A stretch of 64,000 nucleotides of DNA from Hippophae tibetana (GCA_037013495.1 CM072809.1:5975001-6039000), one strand, 5' to 3'; counted from the first letter of the stretch, positions 10,621 to 24,500 are shown. The notes: a model not told the origin generated them from the letters alone. Translations and numbers: made by a program.

Positions 10621-12743
10621 ATGGGATTTCTAACCGTAGAGAAGAAATGGCTATTTCCACTTGTCATAAGTTGTGTGTTATGCATACTACTTGTTGCCAC
10701 TTCCTTAAACATGGACCTTGTCCCTTCCCTTCATACAAACAATTCTATCTTTTCAATTTCATCTAGATTATCTGTGAACCAAAGGACTCCAGATTTTACA
10801 GAAAGGAAGCTTTTAAAGTCTACACCACCTCGTGGCCAACCAACCATGACTCGTTTTGCTTATCTAATTTCTGGTTCCAAAGGTGATCTAGAAAAGCTCT
10901 GGAGAACTCTTTTTGCATTGTATCATCCTTTAAACCAATACGTTGTTCATTTAGACCTCGAGTCGTCGGTCCAGGAAAGATTGATGCTTGCTTTACGAAT
11001 ACAGAATGAGACAATGTTTGCTGAAATTGGAAATGTACGTATGATCACCAAAGCTAATTTGGTCACCTATAGAGGACCTACCATGGTTGCTAATACTCTT
11101 CATGCTGCTGCTATTCTTCTCGAGAAGAGTAAAGATTGGGATTGGTTTATCAACCTTAGTGGGACCCTTCTGAGTTATCTATGTGAGGATGTAAGATTTT
11201 TGGGCTAAATTCAAACTGTTATGTTTACATATCTTTTCTACGCATTTTCAACTTTAGATCGAAATTTGAATTTCATCGAGCATACAGGCATACTTGATTG
11301 GAAGGAATAAGGACCATCTCTCTCACACACGCATAGAGGCACGAGCAGTGACAACAAAGTTCTATCTATAACACTTGTGATGAATATTTATATTTTTTAT
11401 TGAATGCAGGGATAAAAGAGCAATGCCATTGATTATTAACCCTGGGCTCTACTTGTCAACCAAAAAGGATGTATTTTGGGTTTCCCCCAAGAGGACATTA
11501 CCAACAGCATTTAAATTATTTACTGGTATGCATATTCTACCTCCTTAACATACTTCTTCATGTAGCTCTTAAATCTTCTTGTTATTAGGACTGGAAAGAC
11601 AGGCATTGTTGATTGGTGTAATGTAATTTTGTTTCTTGAATTAAATTCTTGTATCTATTGATTACACCTTGTACCTATTAACCTTCTTGTTATTTGTCTT
11701 TGTATCTTTTTCTATTGCCAGGCTACATAAATACTTGCTAAAAACATAGAAATTTGTGAAAATACACACTATAATTAAAATATTGATCTTTTAGATTTTC
11801 TGTTGTAGCATGGTAACCAAAAAGTTTACATTTTAGATGATTTACGAGTTCTTATCTAGTGTTTATCTTTTATTTTATTCTTGCGATCATCTGCATACGT
11901 TGAAATGCTAAATCCAGCAGTTCACTGTTGCTGAGGCGTATGATGTTCTTCTTATCATCTCGTCGTTGTTGTCAAATTGTCTGGTTTTTTAACAAATCAA
12001 TACAATTGTTCATACTAAAAGTGGTATCTTGCAAGTTTTGATCTACTCAAGGATCGACATTTCAAACTAATATATGATATGGTTAGAAATACAATTCTCG
12101 GGTAGTAACTATGCTAGTAAAACCTAATTTTAGCTCCACAAAAGTCAAAGAATATAGACATCTTTCTATCCTCACTTCTGCTTCATCCAGTTCTATGGTT
12201 TTGATTTCATTCTTATTGCAATTGACATGTGAAGCTCTTTGTAGGTTCAGCATGGATGGTACTATCTCGTGCATTTGTGGAATACTGCATTTGGGGTTGG
12301 GACAATTTACCAAGGACCCTTCTCATGTATTACTCAAATTTCCTCTCCTCACCAGAGGGTTATTTTCAGACAGTCATATGCAATGAGCCAGGGTTCGCTA
12401 AGACAGTAGTGAATCATGACCTTCACTACATTTCTTGGGATATTCCTCCCAAACAGCATCCACACACCCTTACTCTTAATGACAGCAACAGAATGATTGC
12501 AAGCATGGCTGCCTTTGTTCGAAAGTTCAAGCAAGACGACCTTGTTCTTAATAAAATTGACAAGGATTTACTTTACAGAAAAAAAGGGGGATATTTACAC
12601 CTGGTGGTTGGTGTGCTAGTCCTAAATGTACCAAGGTTTGTAATCCGGTTAAGCTCAAGCCAGGTCCTGGTGCTCTAAGGCTTCGCTGCCTTATGTCTAG
12701 GCTAAATTTGGCAGCTAGGTTTGGTCAAAATCAATGTGCATAG
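10621..12743 (+). pseudogene. GT14 family (Core-2/I-branching-like, GLCAT14) glycosyltransferase, probably pseudogenised
   Basis: Exon 1 starts with a type II membrane anchor (KKWLFPLVISCVLCILLVATS) and reads through 'FAYLISGSKGDLEKLWRTL' and 'YVVHLDLES' to 'DWDWFINLS'. Exon 2 is 11410-11525 ('PLIINPGLYLSTKKDVFWVSP') and exon 3 starts at 12245 ('GSAWMVLSRAFVEYCIWGWDN', 'HYISWDIPPKQHPHTL'). GT14 enzymes of this group are Golgi glucuronosyltransferases acting on arabinogalactan proteins. Three lesions are visible. The conserved block after 'INLS' is scrambled and extended, with an in-frame TAA at 11206. The expected exon-1 donor near 11307 reads AT instead of GT and adds a second stop. A one-base shift occurs at the A7G5 run (12579-12590), after which the family C-terminus continues in another frame to a stop at 12741. 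The family residues are recognised from memory. Assembly error at the homopolymer is possible, but not for all three lesions. Confidence 0.8.
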
Positions 12744-13591
12744 CTTTTATAAAAGTTCTTGTTAGATATGGGGGTAAAACTAATGCTAGAAATTAAAGGA
12801 ATAGAAAACGATGGCTCATAATTCTAATGTACAAGGTGGGAGTACTATTGGAAGTTCAATGCTAGGGAAAACCTTTGTTGTTAGGTTGTGAGCTCTCAAT
12901 AAGAAAATAATATTACTGTGTAGAGAAAATCACTTTTTTTAATCTCAACAATTAAGATATGATAATATCATAAATTGTGATCATTAAGTTGCCATTTATA
13001 TAAAACTATTAGCAACAAGTTATATATGAAAGGTAGTTTATTCTCAGTTTATTTGTGCAAGGGAGAGGCGATAATACAACCCATTTACCTTAGCAATAAC
13101 CTGAGTTAGGAGTGACAATTGTGTCAAACGTATAGTGTCTATATTTTCACATTGAAAACTCTGAATTGCCATAATCTGGGTGTATCCTGTTTCCATTCCC
13201 ATCTAAAGCTTCCTTATTGTACTCCATTTGTTTTGTTAAGTATCAGTGTCTCACTCCGGAGGCAGATCAGAAAAGAAATCTGGGTGCCAGATATATATTT
13301 ATATTTGTAAAACTAAACTATACGCATTAATTACAAATAGTAGAATATAATGGATTTACTTAATTTTCTTCCCCTTTGAATCTATATTTAAAAAATATTC
13401 AAGTAACAATATTCTCACTCTTCGTATTAATCATATCCGCTATAATCTAACACCAAAATTTGTATGTCGACTGCAACCTTTCTGTTCCTATAGACTTATA
13501 TTGGATTTATGAACTATATATGAGCTACTTGAGTATGAGATTCCTTTACCTCATTCATCTGCAGACAACATTAAATGGTCAAAGACTTGAA
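12744..13591. other. Spacer between convergent GT14 and SPA genes
   Basis: AT-rich, holds the presumed 3' untranslated regions of both genes. No other feature recognised. Confidence 0.55.
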
Positions 13592-16500
13592 TCAAATCAT
13601 CTCCAAAATTTTAATATTTCCTGTGGAATTTGCAGCCACTAAGGTGGAGGACTGGCCACGCCAACAAACAGAGGAGATAAACTGTGCAGCATCATCCATT
13701 TCATGGCCAGAAATTGGGTCTGCATGGTGGAATTTGTGTGATAATGCAGGCATTGGAAAGGCTTTATGGTAAACACACACCTGTTTCCCCATAAAAGTAT
13801 GAAATCAGTGAGATTATTATTGCAACTACTAAAAGACATACATTGGGAAGTGGGAACTATAACATGAAAGAGAGGATTAACCATGCGGCATACATTGTAA
13901 AGGAACTTAACACTGAAGAGAGAAAACTACAAAAAGGCAAAGGAGCTTTAGCCTAAGGCTGTCGTACACTGTTGATGATTTCTAAGGGAATACTCTATCA
14001 CAACGAGAAAAAGAAGTGCACACAAATCAATGTGTCTATCTTTTACCCACGAGTTTAAGTCCATTTCTTTCTATCCTAAGGTCTTCATCTTTCTTTCTTT
14101 TTTTTCCTGCCTTTTCTTTTTTCTACCTGGTCTTAAGTTCATTCCAAAAGCATTATTTCTTGCATGAGAAAGCCTGATCAATATAAACGACTTTTAACAT
14201 GTGTCTAATTACTGATTAAGTTACCTCATTTGTCTCAGAGCCTGTGGCAATATAGCCATCAGAAATTGAAAGTCCCACGAAATTCTGCAACAAGCAACAT
14301 TCATTAAGAAATCAGTTACATAGCTTGAGGCTAAAGTTTTTTACCGTTTACAAGCATTCAATGCAGGAAATAAAAATCAGGCATCATTGGCTTCTCAAAT
14401 ACTATAGAAGCTCGCAAATTTACAATAGGAATGATGAACATGCACTATCATGATTGCTCACTTTCATTATGTTAAAAAAGAATCAAGCAAATCAAGCTGC
14501 TGCATAAGAAGAAAATATGTTGAATGTTTTCCATAGTAATCCAATTAACAGGCGCCACAAACATTTGAATCGCAAAAATTGGTGTAACACATGGATGGAC
14601 GGTAAAAGGTATGGGACTTTATACTCAAACTTTATGTCCTCTAAATCTAGAGAATGAAAAGAAGCATTGTACATAAATAAAAATAGAGATTAATACTTAC
14701 CTTTACATTCGTGTGGCCAGTGAAGGAGAGAAGCGGTGTATCAATAACCCAAGAGGTACACGTTGACAAATCCCAAAGCTTCAGAGAATTATCAATAGAA
14801 GCAGAAACAATGGTCCTCGAGTCTACAAACTTGACATAACTCACGGTTTTATTATGTCCAACTAACGTGCACACAGGAGCATCTAGCTTGCGGAGATCGT
14901 AATAATAAATGTTATGGTCTGCTGAACCAAATGCAATTGAACGACCAGAGTCCAAAGGAAATTGAACACAACAGACATTGGCCTGCGTTCTGATTGTACT
15001 TACACTTACTCCCTGCAGTAGAAACCCACGTAAGAGAAACAATATATCATACATCCAGAATATTAAGTACGCAAAGCATGCAAATAGATGACAGCAGTAC
15101 GTTTAGTTTCAAAGCTGACATCCACCAAGTGCAAAAGTAGAATTGCCTGATTGATACTCCAAAGCTTAACAGTCTTATCATCGCTCCCACTAGCTAAAAG
15201 TGTTGGATCTGCCAAGGAAAAGTCAATTGACCATATGCGGCGTTCATGCTCTTTCAATTCCATTAGCGCTTGACCTCTTGTAGCATCCCATACCTGAGCA
15301 TGTCAAATGCCAAGTTAACACAGAATACCAGGAAGCTGAAACGTTAATAAAATTTAACTGACCTACCTGTACCACAGCTTCAAAGTTACTTGAAGCAATC
15401 TGACTTTTTATATAACTATTCCAGCATATACTGCTTAGCTTTGACCTACTAGCCATTTCAATAACTGGATAGTGAATATCACGGTCCTCATTTATGATTG
15501 TATTGTACTCAAATACTTTAATTTTCTTGTTTACTCCAGCTGCAGCAAAAAATTCTCCATCACGATCAAAACTTAGTGAGCATACCAGATTCGAAGAGTT
15601 CAACAGATCCCCTTGCTTCAAGTCTGCCTTAACTCTCAGTTTACTAAATGATAGATATTTGCACAAACCTTCCAGGAATGGGTTAATCCAACCAGTTTTT
15701 CTACCCTCAATGTATCTCTCTTTTGACACCAAATTATTAACAGAGCTTCTTTCAGTTACAACATTGGAATTCCTACCATCACTACTGATTGGTGAACGTC
15801 TAACCACTGGTCTCCCTGACGGCTTGATTGCTCTGCACCTGGTCGAAAAATAAGCTGACTCTAGTTTCTTGAAGTTTTTCATCAACCGAGAACTTCTAAA
15901 GGGAATGCCTTCTTGGTTTTCAATGTCTGAACTCTGACCATCATGCAAGTTATCGTCACATTCCTCCTTGTCGTGAATCCTCAGTCCTAGTCTAAAACGT
16001 TTCCTAGACCCCAAACTTATTGAAGAATCATCATTAATAATATTTAAAGAAGGGAGGCTTGACATTGAGTTATCTTCCTTTACTAGTACTGAACACGAAC
16101 CATCCTTTTTCTTAATAATTGTTTGCTTCTTTTTAACTTCTCCAATATCAGAAGATAGAAAAGAAAGAGTATCTTGCAATTTATCTGCAGCTTCCTCTTT
16201 TCTTTGTTGTAAATGCAGAAGAAACTCCAGCAACAACTCTTGGTGCTCTATTCGCTCTCCAAGCTCTATTGCTGCTTCCCGTTCTTCAAAATCATCTTTT
16301 GGCTCATTAAGGAACTCACTCTTTAACAATTCACTGGAAAGCATCAAGAATGAAAAACTTTATCTTGTTGAGGTTGCATTAATTCATTGAGTATTAAAAT
16401 AGAAATAAAAAAAGTTGACAACAAAGTTGCCTCACAAGAATCCTTTTACAAGACAGTTCAAGGTTACCTAAAGAATATTTAGTGAGATGGGACCGAGAAT

Positions 16501-17754
16501 GGCAATACATAAAATGAATTGAATTGATTATTGGCTGTAGCTTTTGAAGTGATATAAAACGACAACGAAACACAACTAATAAACAAGCATAAACAGAACG
16601 GATCCTAGTACTAAGATTTGAGTCACTAGAAAACAAGCCTAAACACAACTTTAAATGAACTAAACTTCTCATTGTCACTCATTCAGCAGGGCACTAAAAA
16701 GGTGGACATTATAGAGCATGAATCAGAGAATATTGTGCAATAGACAATCACCTCATTTTTGGCCGACTTTTTGGTTCAGGATGCAGGAGCCATAAGCAAA
16801 ATGAAGCTTCTTTTGGCCATTTCAGTAGCAACTGAGGCGGAAGAATCCGGTGTCTAAAATTAGACATAGTTCTGCTCTTTTCTTCTCTCGAGCAGAATGG
16901 GCAAAATAACTGGTCATGAGTAGCATTACCATATTAGCAACTAAACCAAACAAATACAAATCTCCTAACATCTAATTAGTTTGGTAGTTATTTTTATACT
17001 AATTAACTTGAGTATTTACTTCAAAAAGGTAAAACAAATGCGTCAGAATTATGCATTACAAATTACAAACCTCAAAAAGAAGAACACCCAATCTGTAGAC
17101 ATCTGAAGCACATGAACTAGAACCACCAGAAATCTCTTCAGGACTGCTATACCATGTAGACTCCGTAAGTAATACCTCTTTCATTGGAAAATGTTCTTTC
17201 TTATCTTCTGCGTCAGCATTCCCTCTTTCTCTGGATCTATTTTGTTTTTTATTTTCTTCTTCCAATGATTCACGAGCTGCGAAGATGGAGCTTGGCTGCA
17301 AGCAACTTGTTTCTGAAAACGCATTTGTAGGAGCTGTCATGGGTCGAAAATCTTCACTGCCATAGTTGCTTCTTTGCTGAAGCAAATCACTTGGCAAAGA
17401 TGAGGATGAAATATTAACCTCCACAGTTTGGCCAACCTTGGGAGATTTAGAACCATAATCTGAACAAGATGCAGATTCAATGAAAGAAACATGATTGAAA
17501 GATGACATACTAAAGCAAGATGGTCGCACATTATGAACAACAATTCCTTGAGAATGTGCTGCATTCACAATTTCCACTATTTGTCTAAATATGTGTAAGC
17601 ACTCAAAGACATCAACACTTCGTTCTGGTTTGTCTAACCACTGCCTCAAGCTTATATTGCTCCATTCAATAGTACCAGAGAAAGAAATTTTTGAAGTATT
17701 TAATCTCTTAAAGCTGAAGAACTTCTGAAAACCAGATTCTAATGATCCCTCCAT
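13592..17754 (-). CDS. SPA3/SPA4-like: SPA3/SPA4-type WD40 protein, COP1 partner, seven exons
   Basis: Exons (minus): 17754-17071, 16909-16752, 16333-15367, 15293-15147, 15012-14701, 14284-14225 and 13780-13592. They join in phase to 2517 bases, 838 residues, close to Arabidopsis SPA3. The N-terminal kinase-like region contains '[19 protein letters not shown]' and '[16 protein letters not shown]'; the usual catalytic HRD reads HNV, so activity is unlikely to be classical. A coiled coil follows (from '[15 protein letters not shown]'), then a C-terminal WD40 propeller ('[11 protein letters not shown]', '[10 protein letters not shown]', '[14 protein letters not shown]'). SPA proteins join COP1 in a nuclear ubiquitin ligase that degrades light-signalling factors such as HY5 and CO. 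The intron 15146-15013 begins with GC, not GT. ATG 17754 was chosen as the first Met directly before the conserved MEGS start; the leader lies upstream. Confidence 0.92.
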
Positions 17755-20700
17755 TGTGATCCACGTCAAGTTGCATGAAGGACAGAGCACATATATCCAA
17801 AGAATGGAGAAATTCTACGGCTTCTATTACGACCTTTATCAGTCACCTTCACCATTTTGAATCAAAAACTCACATCAGATGCGAAATTAAATAGAACTGA
17901 AATCCCCATCATTATCAAGAACATCATTCAAGAAAAACACATATTCCCCTACCGAGCACAAAAGAAATTTGAACTTTACCAGAGTTAACGACACAGTCAC
18001 ACAACAAACCAAAATCATGGGAACCAATTACTATCGAATTATCAACAAGAACATAAAACTATCATCTCAATATGCAATTCCTGCTCATAAACAACATAAA
18101 CACGACCGCCCACAAAACCCATCAAAGAAAAAACTTGAAAAGGCCACCTTCTTTTCTTTGACAATTCGAAAAGACCTTAAAAAGGAGAATAAAAAGCACA
18201 GGAAAAACCCATTAACAAAATTAAAGAATAAAAAGAAGAAACATATAGAGATGAAGATAGAGGTACGGTTGCAACATGAAAGTGCGTCCTGTTTCTGCTA
18301 AAAAAAAATCTCCCAGTTTCCCAGAAAACTGGGACCTTTTGTAATAAATTAAAGAAACAAATTGGGCTACAGTTCAGATCCCGTACACTTTGCAGAGTTA
18401 CTTGGTCGCCTTCGATATTAATATTAGATCACTTTGCTTTCTCTGAATCCTGAGATGCCACTGTTTTAGCTCTTTACTATCTTCTTTATCTTCCAGCTTT
18501 AAGCACCGACGTGGCTATACCTTGGCCTCTAGAGGCAGTTCTAGGGAAGAGGTAAAATGGTAAATTAGACAAAAATGTTGACCATGTCATGAGAATGGGA
18601 GGGGAAAAAAAGTGTGTAGTTTTTGATTTAAATATTTTAATTATGTAATTTTTTGAATAAATTTTATTATTTTTATAATTTAAAAATATCATTAATTAAT
18701 AAAAATATTAAATATTTTTAAATATAAAATAAAAATTATATATTTTATTAATAAAAATATTTTAAAAAATAATTTTCCATCCGTTTCTTTTATTTTTTTT
18801 TCTCCTCAAATCGAAGAAAAGGGATGGGTGGAGGATGAAAATAATTAACTTTTTTTTATTAATAAAATATATAATTTTTATTATATCTTTTGAAAAAAAT
18901 TAATTTAATTTATTAAAATTTTAAATTATAAGATTAATAAAATTTAATCAAAAATTATAAAATTAAAATGTATAAATTATATAGTTATTTAATAAAAAAG
19001 GATATTTTGATTTGTTATGCTATTAAAAACGATTATTTTTTTAGATCACAATAATCCTTACCGACCAAACCACATTAAAAACGATTCATTAACTGCAAAG
19101 GAGGTAGAATCTGATTGTTCTTTTTTTTTATTTCTTAAAATTTAAAGCATATATTATTAATTTCAAAATTAAATATTATTTTTATTAATAACTCATAAAA
19201 ATAGATGGTAAAAATTCAAGAAAAAAGGAAATATCCTGATCCTAGACTAATATGCCTAAGTCAAATTAACAATATTAATATAGCTGAAATTATTAGTGTC
19301 AAAATTATAATTTATTAATGAAATTTATGTAATAATTACCAAAACAGTTATTAATAACAAAGAAATTAAATACTTTGTATTATTACGAATAAAGGACTAT
19401 ATGAGTTTGTAAAAATATATGTACGTGCACACAATAAAACTTAATAATTAAGTAAATTTAACAATTAAGTAAATTTAAGAATTAAAGTGAATATACCAAT
19501 TTCTTTTAAATTTATGATGTTAGGAAAATAGTCAATTTGAATTAAAATAATAATAATAGAACATTTCGTAATCCAATACGATTATAAGGGAATATATAAT
19601 GTTGAAACTCATTAAAATTAAATAACTAAAGAAAAATCAGAATAAATTATTTCAAACATATGTCAATATTGAATACTAGGTTCTAACCGAAGCAAAAATA
19701 ATTACTCTCGATAGAGTGAGAAATTTGTACAATAAAAATTATGAACAAGATGATTAAAATTGGCGAGTTCTAAATTAAACCTCTATTATCTCGTAATAAA
19801 ATCAAGTAAACATCGACTAAAAAAGGTTAAAAGCAAAGCGAATATAAAAGCAAAAAAGAGATAAAACACACAATTGCATGCCATAGAGAATATAACAGCA
19901 AAGCAATCAAACAGTGCCTCTCCCCACGTATTAAATGAAGTATGTATATATTAATTGTGAGAATATCACTAGAATGGTGAGTTTAGGTCACCCAATCTCC
20001 ACACATTTAGCAAGCGGAAGAAAACCAAACTCGTATAACCCAAAGAAGTGGACCTGCAGACAATGGACTCAGGAACGAGGACCCCATTGCATGGGCTGGC
20101 GTTTTAACACCTTGGGCCCACCGAAATTTGGCAACAAGTAACATGGCTCTACACTTGGTAATGAAGAAGGCAAGATTGAAATTTCATTAATTATTCTTTT
20201 ACTAACTAGAAAAATAGCCAATCAACGCAAGAACATGTTGAGAACAGTGAGGTCAAAACAATAAAATCACAGAGAAGAGAGAAAACCAACAGGTACTATC
20301 AAAGAAATAGAACCAGACTAATCAAATAATAGACTAATTGAAAGGCATAGTAAATGCGAAACCAGTTCAGCGATCGAACACATTAACCAGTCATTATATT
20401 GATTCACAATGAAGAACGAAGATTATGAGATGATAGCTTAAGACCTTAATTGGATGGATACTGCCAATTATTTGACTGCTAGCTCTCTTGGAATTAGGAC
20501 TTCATGCTTTAATTTGCAAGAAATCCTACATTGATGGAGATGAATCACAAAAGATGATTAGCAAATGATGGAGAAAAATTACACCAGTTAACCTCATTTT
20601 TTACTAAAGGATCGAAATGCGAAATTGAAGAGAAGATCGTTCTTTGATATACGCAAAGCAAGCGGCCGAAGTTCTATGATATTCAGCATGTTGAGAAGCA

Positions 20701-20773
20701 ACAACAGCTTATATCCAACGTTTATATATAGTCTTATGTGGTAGAGCTGAAGAAGCTTGAGATGAAATGAACT
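17755..20773. other. Spacer upstream of the SPA gene
   Basis: Bases 17755-18450 likely contain the SPA leader and promoter, including an inverted repeat at 18312-18333. From 18600 the DNA is very AT-rich. Bases 19250-20770 are less AT-rich but give only short open frames without recognisable similarity. Confidence 0.5.
18312..18333. repeat. Short perfect inverted repeat upstream of SPA
   Basis: CCCAGTTT and AAACTGGG are separated by six bases, giving an 8-bp stem. It lies about 560 bases upstream of the SPA start codon. Confidence 0.6.
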
Positions 20774-21410
20774 TGTTATTTAAATGGCCCAAAACAAATG
20801 TGCCACAAGACCCCATACTAAATAAACCCTATATTCATTTGCTATATATATATATATTGACTAAGTTTGCTGAGTTAATTTCTGTGCGTATAGCCGTGAG
20901 AACGCAGCAGCCGACAAATTGTTTTCTTTATTCCAAAGCTTCACTGCAAAGTTTCTCAGATTTTGATCTCCCTCGTTTCTCACATCTCCCTCTCATATTA
21001 TTAGCTATAGCTTTACTCTAAGAAGTGTTCTTATTATTTTCTAAAGTTAAGTAATTTATTGATATTATGTGTATGGTAATATTTGATTTAATATCAAGTT
21101 TGTTAATTTATCTTGCTATATATTACCAGTAAATTAGTGGGAATATTTTGTGGATTGATTTTGGAGTTTGTTATAATTTGTGAAGTTCTGGAAATTGGTA
21201 TTTGTATCTCCATTTTGATTATTAGTGGATTTTCTTCGGTGTGTCGTCGTCAGTGGAGTAGACTTTTCACATTGAAAAGTTGAACTACTTAAATCATTGT
21301 GTGCCATTTATTTTCTTATTGCTTATTACTTTTGTCGTTACCCATTATTATTAATTTGTGCAACCAAAATTGGACCCGATCTTCGCTTCCGCAAGTACTA
21401 ATTTACAACA
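20774..21410 (+). repeat. 5' LTR of element B (637 bp)
   Basis: Starts TGTTATTTAAATGGCCC and ends TTTACAACA. Aligns along its length with 25615-26318, with roughly two dozen substitutions by eye, a shorter AT tract, and without a segment of about 53 bp present in the other copy. Confidence 0.93.
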
Positions 21411-21413
21411 AAT

Positions 21414-21425
21414 TGGTATCAGAGC
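21414..21425 (+). other. Primer-binding site of element B
   Basis: TGGTATCAGAGC, complementary to initiator tRNA-Met, starts three bases after the 5' LTR. Confidence 0.9.
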
Positions 21426-21558
21426 TATTGTGTTATTCTGTTATTTATTGGAACTGATCAAGTTTGCTCTTCTGGATTTATTTTGAGCTTCTGGTTATCT
21501 GATTGGTTTCATATTTTCTGGGTTGTGCTTCTGTTGATTTAATATTGGGTTTTCTATC

Positions 21559-24500
21559 ATGGCGACAAAATATGAAATTGAAAAATTTAATGGTAGAAAT
21601 GATTTCAGTCTTTGGCGTATGAAGATGCGGGCCGTATTAGTTAAAGAATGGCTCGTTAAGACACTTGAAGGTAAGGATAAATTGCCAGAAAAATTGACTG
21701 ATGAAGAAAAAGATGCATTAATGGAAAATGCTCTCAGTTCAATTCAGTTATCCTTGTCTGATGAGGTATTACACGAAGTTGGTGATGAGAAATCTTCTGC
21801 TAGGTTATGGCTTAAATTGGAGAATTTGTATATGACCAAGTCTTTGACCAGTCGATTATATTTGAAGCAGCGTTTGTATACATTCAAAATGTCAGAAGGT
21901 ACACCTTTGCATGATTACCTTGATGAATTTACTAAAATTATTCGTGATTTGAAAAATGGTGGTGTTAAGATTGATGATGAGGATCAGCCCTTAGTTCTAT
22001 TATGTTTTTTACCTCATTCATTTGAACATTTTGTTGATACCATGCTATATGGGCGAGACACTATTTCTTTGGAAGATGTCAAAGCAGCTTTGAATTCCAG
22101 AGAGTTGAAGAAAAATGTGTCTACTAGCAACAATGATAATAACATTGGTTTATTTGTGAGAGATAGAAATCAAGAAAAAGGCACAAGCAATAATAGAGAC
22201 AAGTCTAGATCCAAATCTAGAAAAAGAAAAGATAAATGCAACTATTGCCGTCAGGAAGGGCACTGGAAAGTAAATTGTCCGAAACTCAAAGGTAAAGGAA
22301 AATCTGCCACAACGCCTTCTAGTACTAATGATGTTGCTGGTGTTGCAGATAATTCTGGTTTTGATGGTGAAAATGTTCTATCAGTATCTATTGGTTCTCC
22401 TGAAGATGTTTGGATTCTTGATTCGTGTTGCACTTACCATATGTGCCCCAGTAGAGATTGGTTTGCTTCTTATCAGTCTATTGATGGGGGTGTTGTCTTG
22501 ATGGGAAACAATATGTCCTGTAAGGTTGTTGGTATTGGTACTGTCCGAATTAAGATGCATGATGGTATTGTTAGGATTTTGAAAGATGTTCGACATGTTC
22601 CAGATTTGAAAAAGAATTTGATATCTTTGGGTACTCTTGATTCACAAGGCTACAAGTATGTAGCTGAAGGTGGAGTTTTAAAAGTTAGTAAGGGTGCTCT
22701 CATTGTTATTAAAGGGCAATTGTCGCGTGGTCTCTATATGCTTCAGGGTAGCACTGTTATTGGCAGTGTATCAGTTTCATCCTCGTCAGATCAAGATTCA
22801 GACACTACTCGATTATGGCATATGCGGCTTGGGCATATGAGTGAGGCAGTGATGTCTATTTTGAGCAAACGAGATTTGCTTTGTGGTCAGAAAACTGGGA
22901 AACTTGATTTCTGTGAACATTGTGTCTATGGAAAGCATCACATGGTCAAATTCAGTACAACCATCCATAAAATGAAAGGTACTGTTGATTATATTCATTC
23001 AGATCTTTGGGGTCCTTCTCGTGTTGTGTCTAAGGGTGATGCCCGATATATGTTGACTTTTATTGATGACTTGCTCGTCATGTATGAGTGTATTTTTTGA
23101 AGAATAAGAATGATGCGTTCTCAAAATTTGTGAAATTCAAGGCTTGTATAGAAAATCAAACAGGCAAGAAAATCAAGCATTTGAGGACTGATAATGGTTT
23201 GGAATTATGTGATAGCCAGTTTAATGAGTTATGTGAAAGAAATGGCATAGTGAGACACCGCACTATGCGTCATACACCACAGCAAAATGGAGTAGCAGAA
23301 CGTATGAATAGGACTCTCTTAGAAAGAGCTCGATGTATGCTCTTTGAAGCTGACTTGGATAAATCTTTTTAGGCTGAAGCTTGTAACCATGCCTGCTATT
23401 TGGTGAATCAGTCTCCATCAACTACAATTGAGTTGAAGACTCTGTTTGAGGTATTCTTTGGTACTCCTGCTAATTATTCTGATTTGAAAGTTTTTGGTTG
23501 TCCTGCTTATGCTCATGTTAATGATGATAAACTTGAGCCTAGGGCATTGAAATGCATATTTTTGGGTTATCCTTCTGGGGTGAAGGGTTATAGATTATGG
23601 TGTGCTGAACCCAAGTCACCTAAATTTTTGATTAGCAAAGATGTTAAGTTTGATGAGTTTTCTATGTTGCAAAAGAAAAAGGAGTCTATTGTTGCAGATA
23701 AAGACCATGGTATTAGTGAGCAGGTGAAGCTTGAGAGTGGAGCTCCTAGTCAAGTACAAGAGGGCACTTCAGATCAGCCATCTGTGGATGAGATAGATGA
23801 TTCTGCTCATGATGTAGCAGAAGAGCAACATGAGCGACTATACAGTATTGCTAAGAGTAAAGGAATAAGAGAGATTCGTCGCCCTCAGAGGTACGCAGAT
23901 GTAGACTTAGTTTCTTTTGCATTGTCTGTGGCAGAGTCTATTGAGGTGTATGAACCTTCTAGTTATCATGAAGCTGTCACTTGTGATGAGTCTGCTCAGT
24001 GGTTGGTTGCTATGAATGAAGAGATTGAATCACTTCATAAGAATCATACTTGGGAATTGGTGAAACCGCCTAAGGGCCAGAAGATTGTTGGAAACAAATG
24101 GGTCTTCAAGAAAAAGGAAGGTATACCTGAGGTTGAATCAGCTAGGTTCAAGGCACGTGTTGTTGCAAAGGGCTATTGTCAGAAGAAAGGTATTGACTTC
24201 AATGAAGTATTTTCACCTGTTGTGAAACATAGCTCTATTCGTGTGTTGCTTGCTATGGTTGCATTGTTTGACATGGAATTAGAACAACTTGATGTCAAGA
24301 CATCATTCTTACATGGTGAGCTTGAGGAACAAATATATATGCATCAACCAGAGGGGTTTGTTGTTCCAGGTAAGGAAGATCATGTTTGTTTATTGAAAAA
24401 GTCTTTATATGGGCTGAAGCAATCTCCTAGGCAGTGGTATAAGCGGTTTGATTCTTTTATGATTGATCATGGTTACTCTAGGAGTGATTATGATAGTTGT

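Noticed and set aside
11187..11258. Possible new small intron in GT14 exon 1
   Set aside because: GT-AG borders exist, but splicing there puts the downstream sequence out of the family frame and meets a stop at once.
12083..12534. Antisense and alternative frames over GT14 exon 3
   Set aside because: Shadows of the real plus-strand exon; no family similarity.
15494..15853. 119-residue plus-strand frame
   Set aside because: Antisense to SPA exon 3, which is fully accounted for.
19935..20141. 68-residue frame left of element B
   Set aside because: No similarity recognised and no supporting signals; likely chance in a less AT-rich patch.
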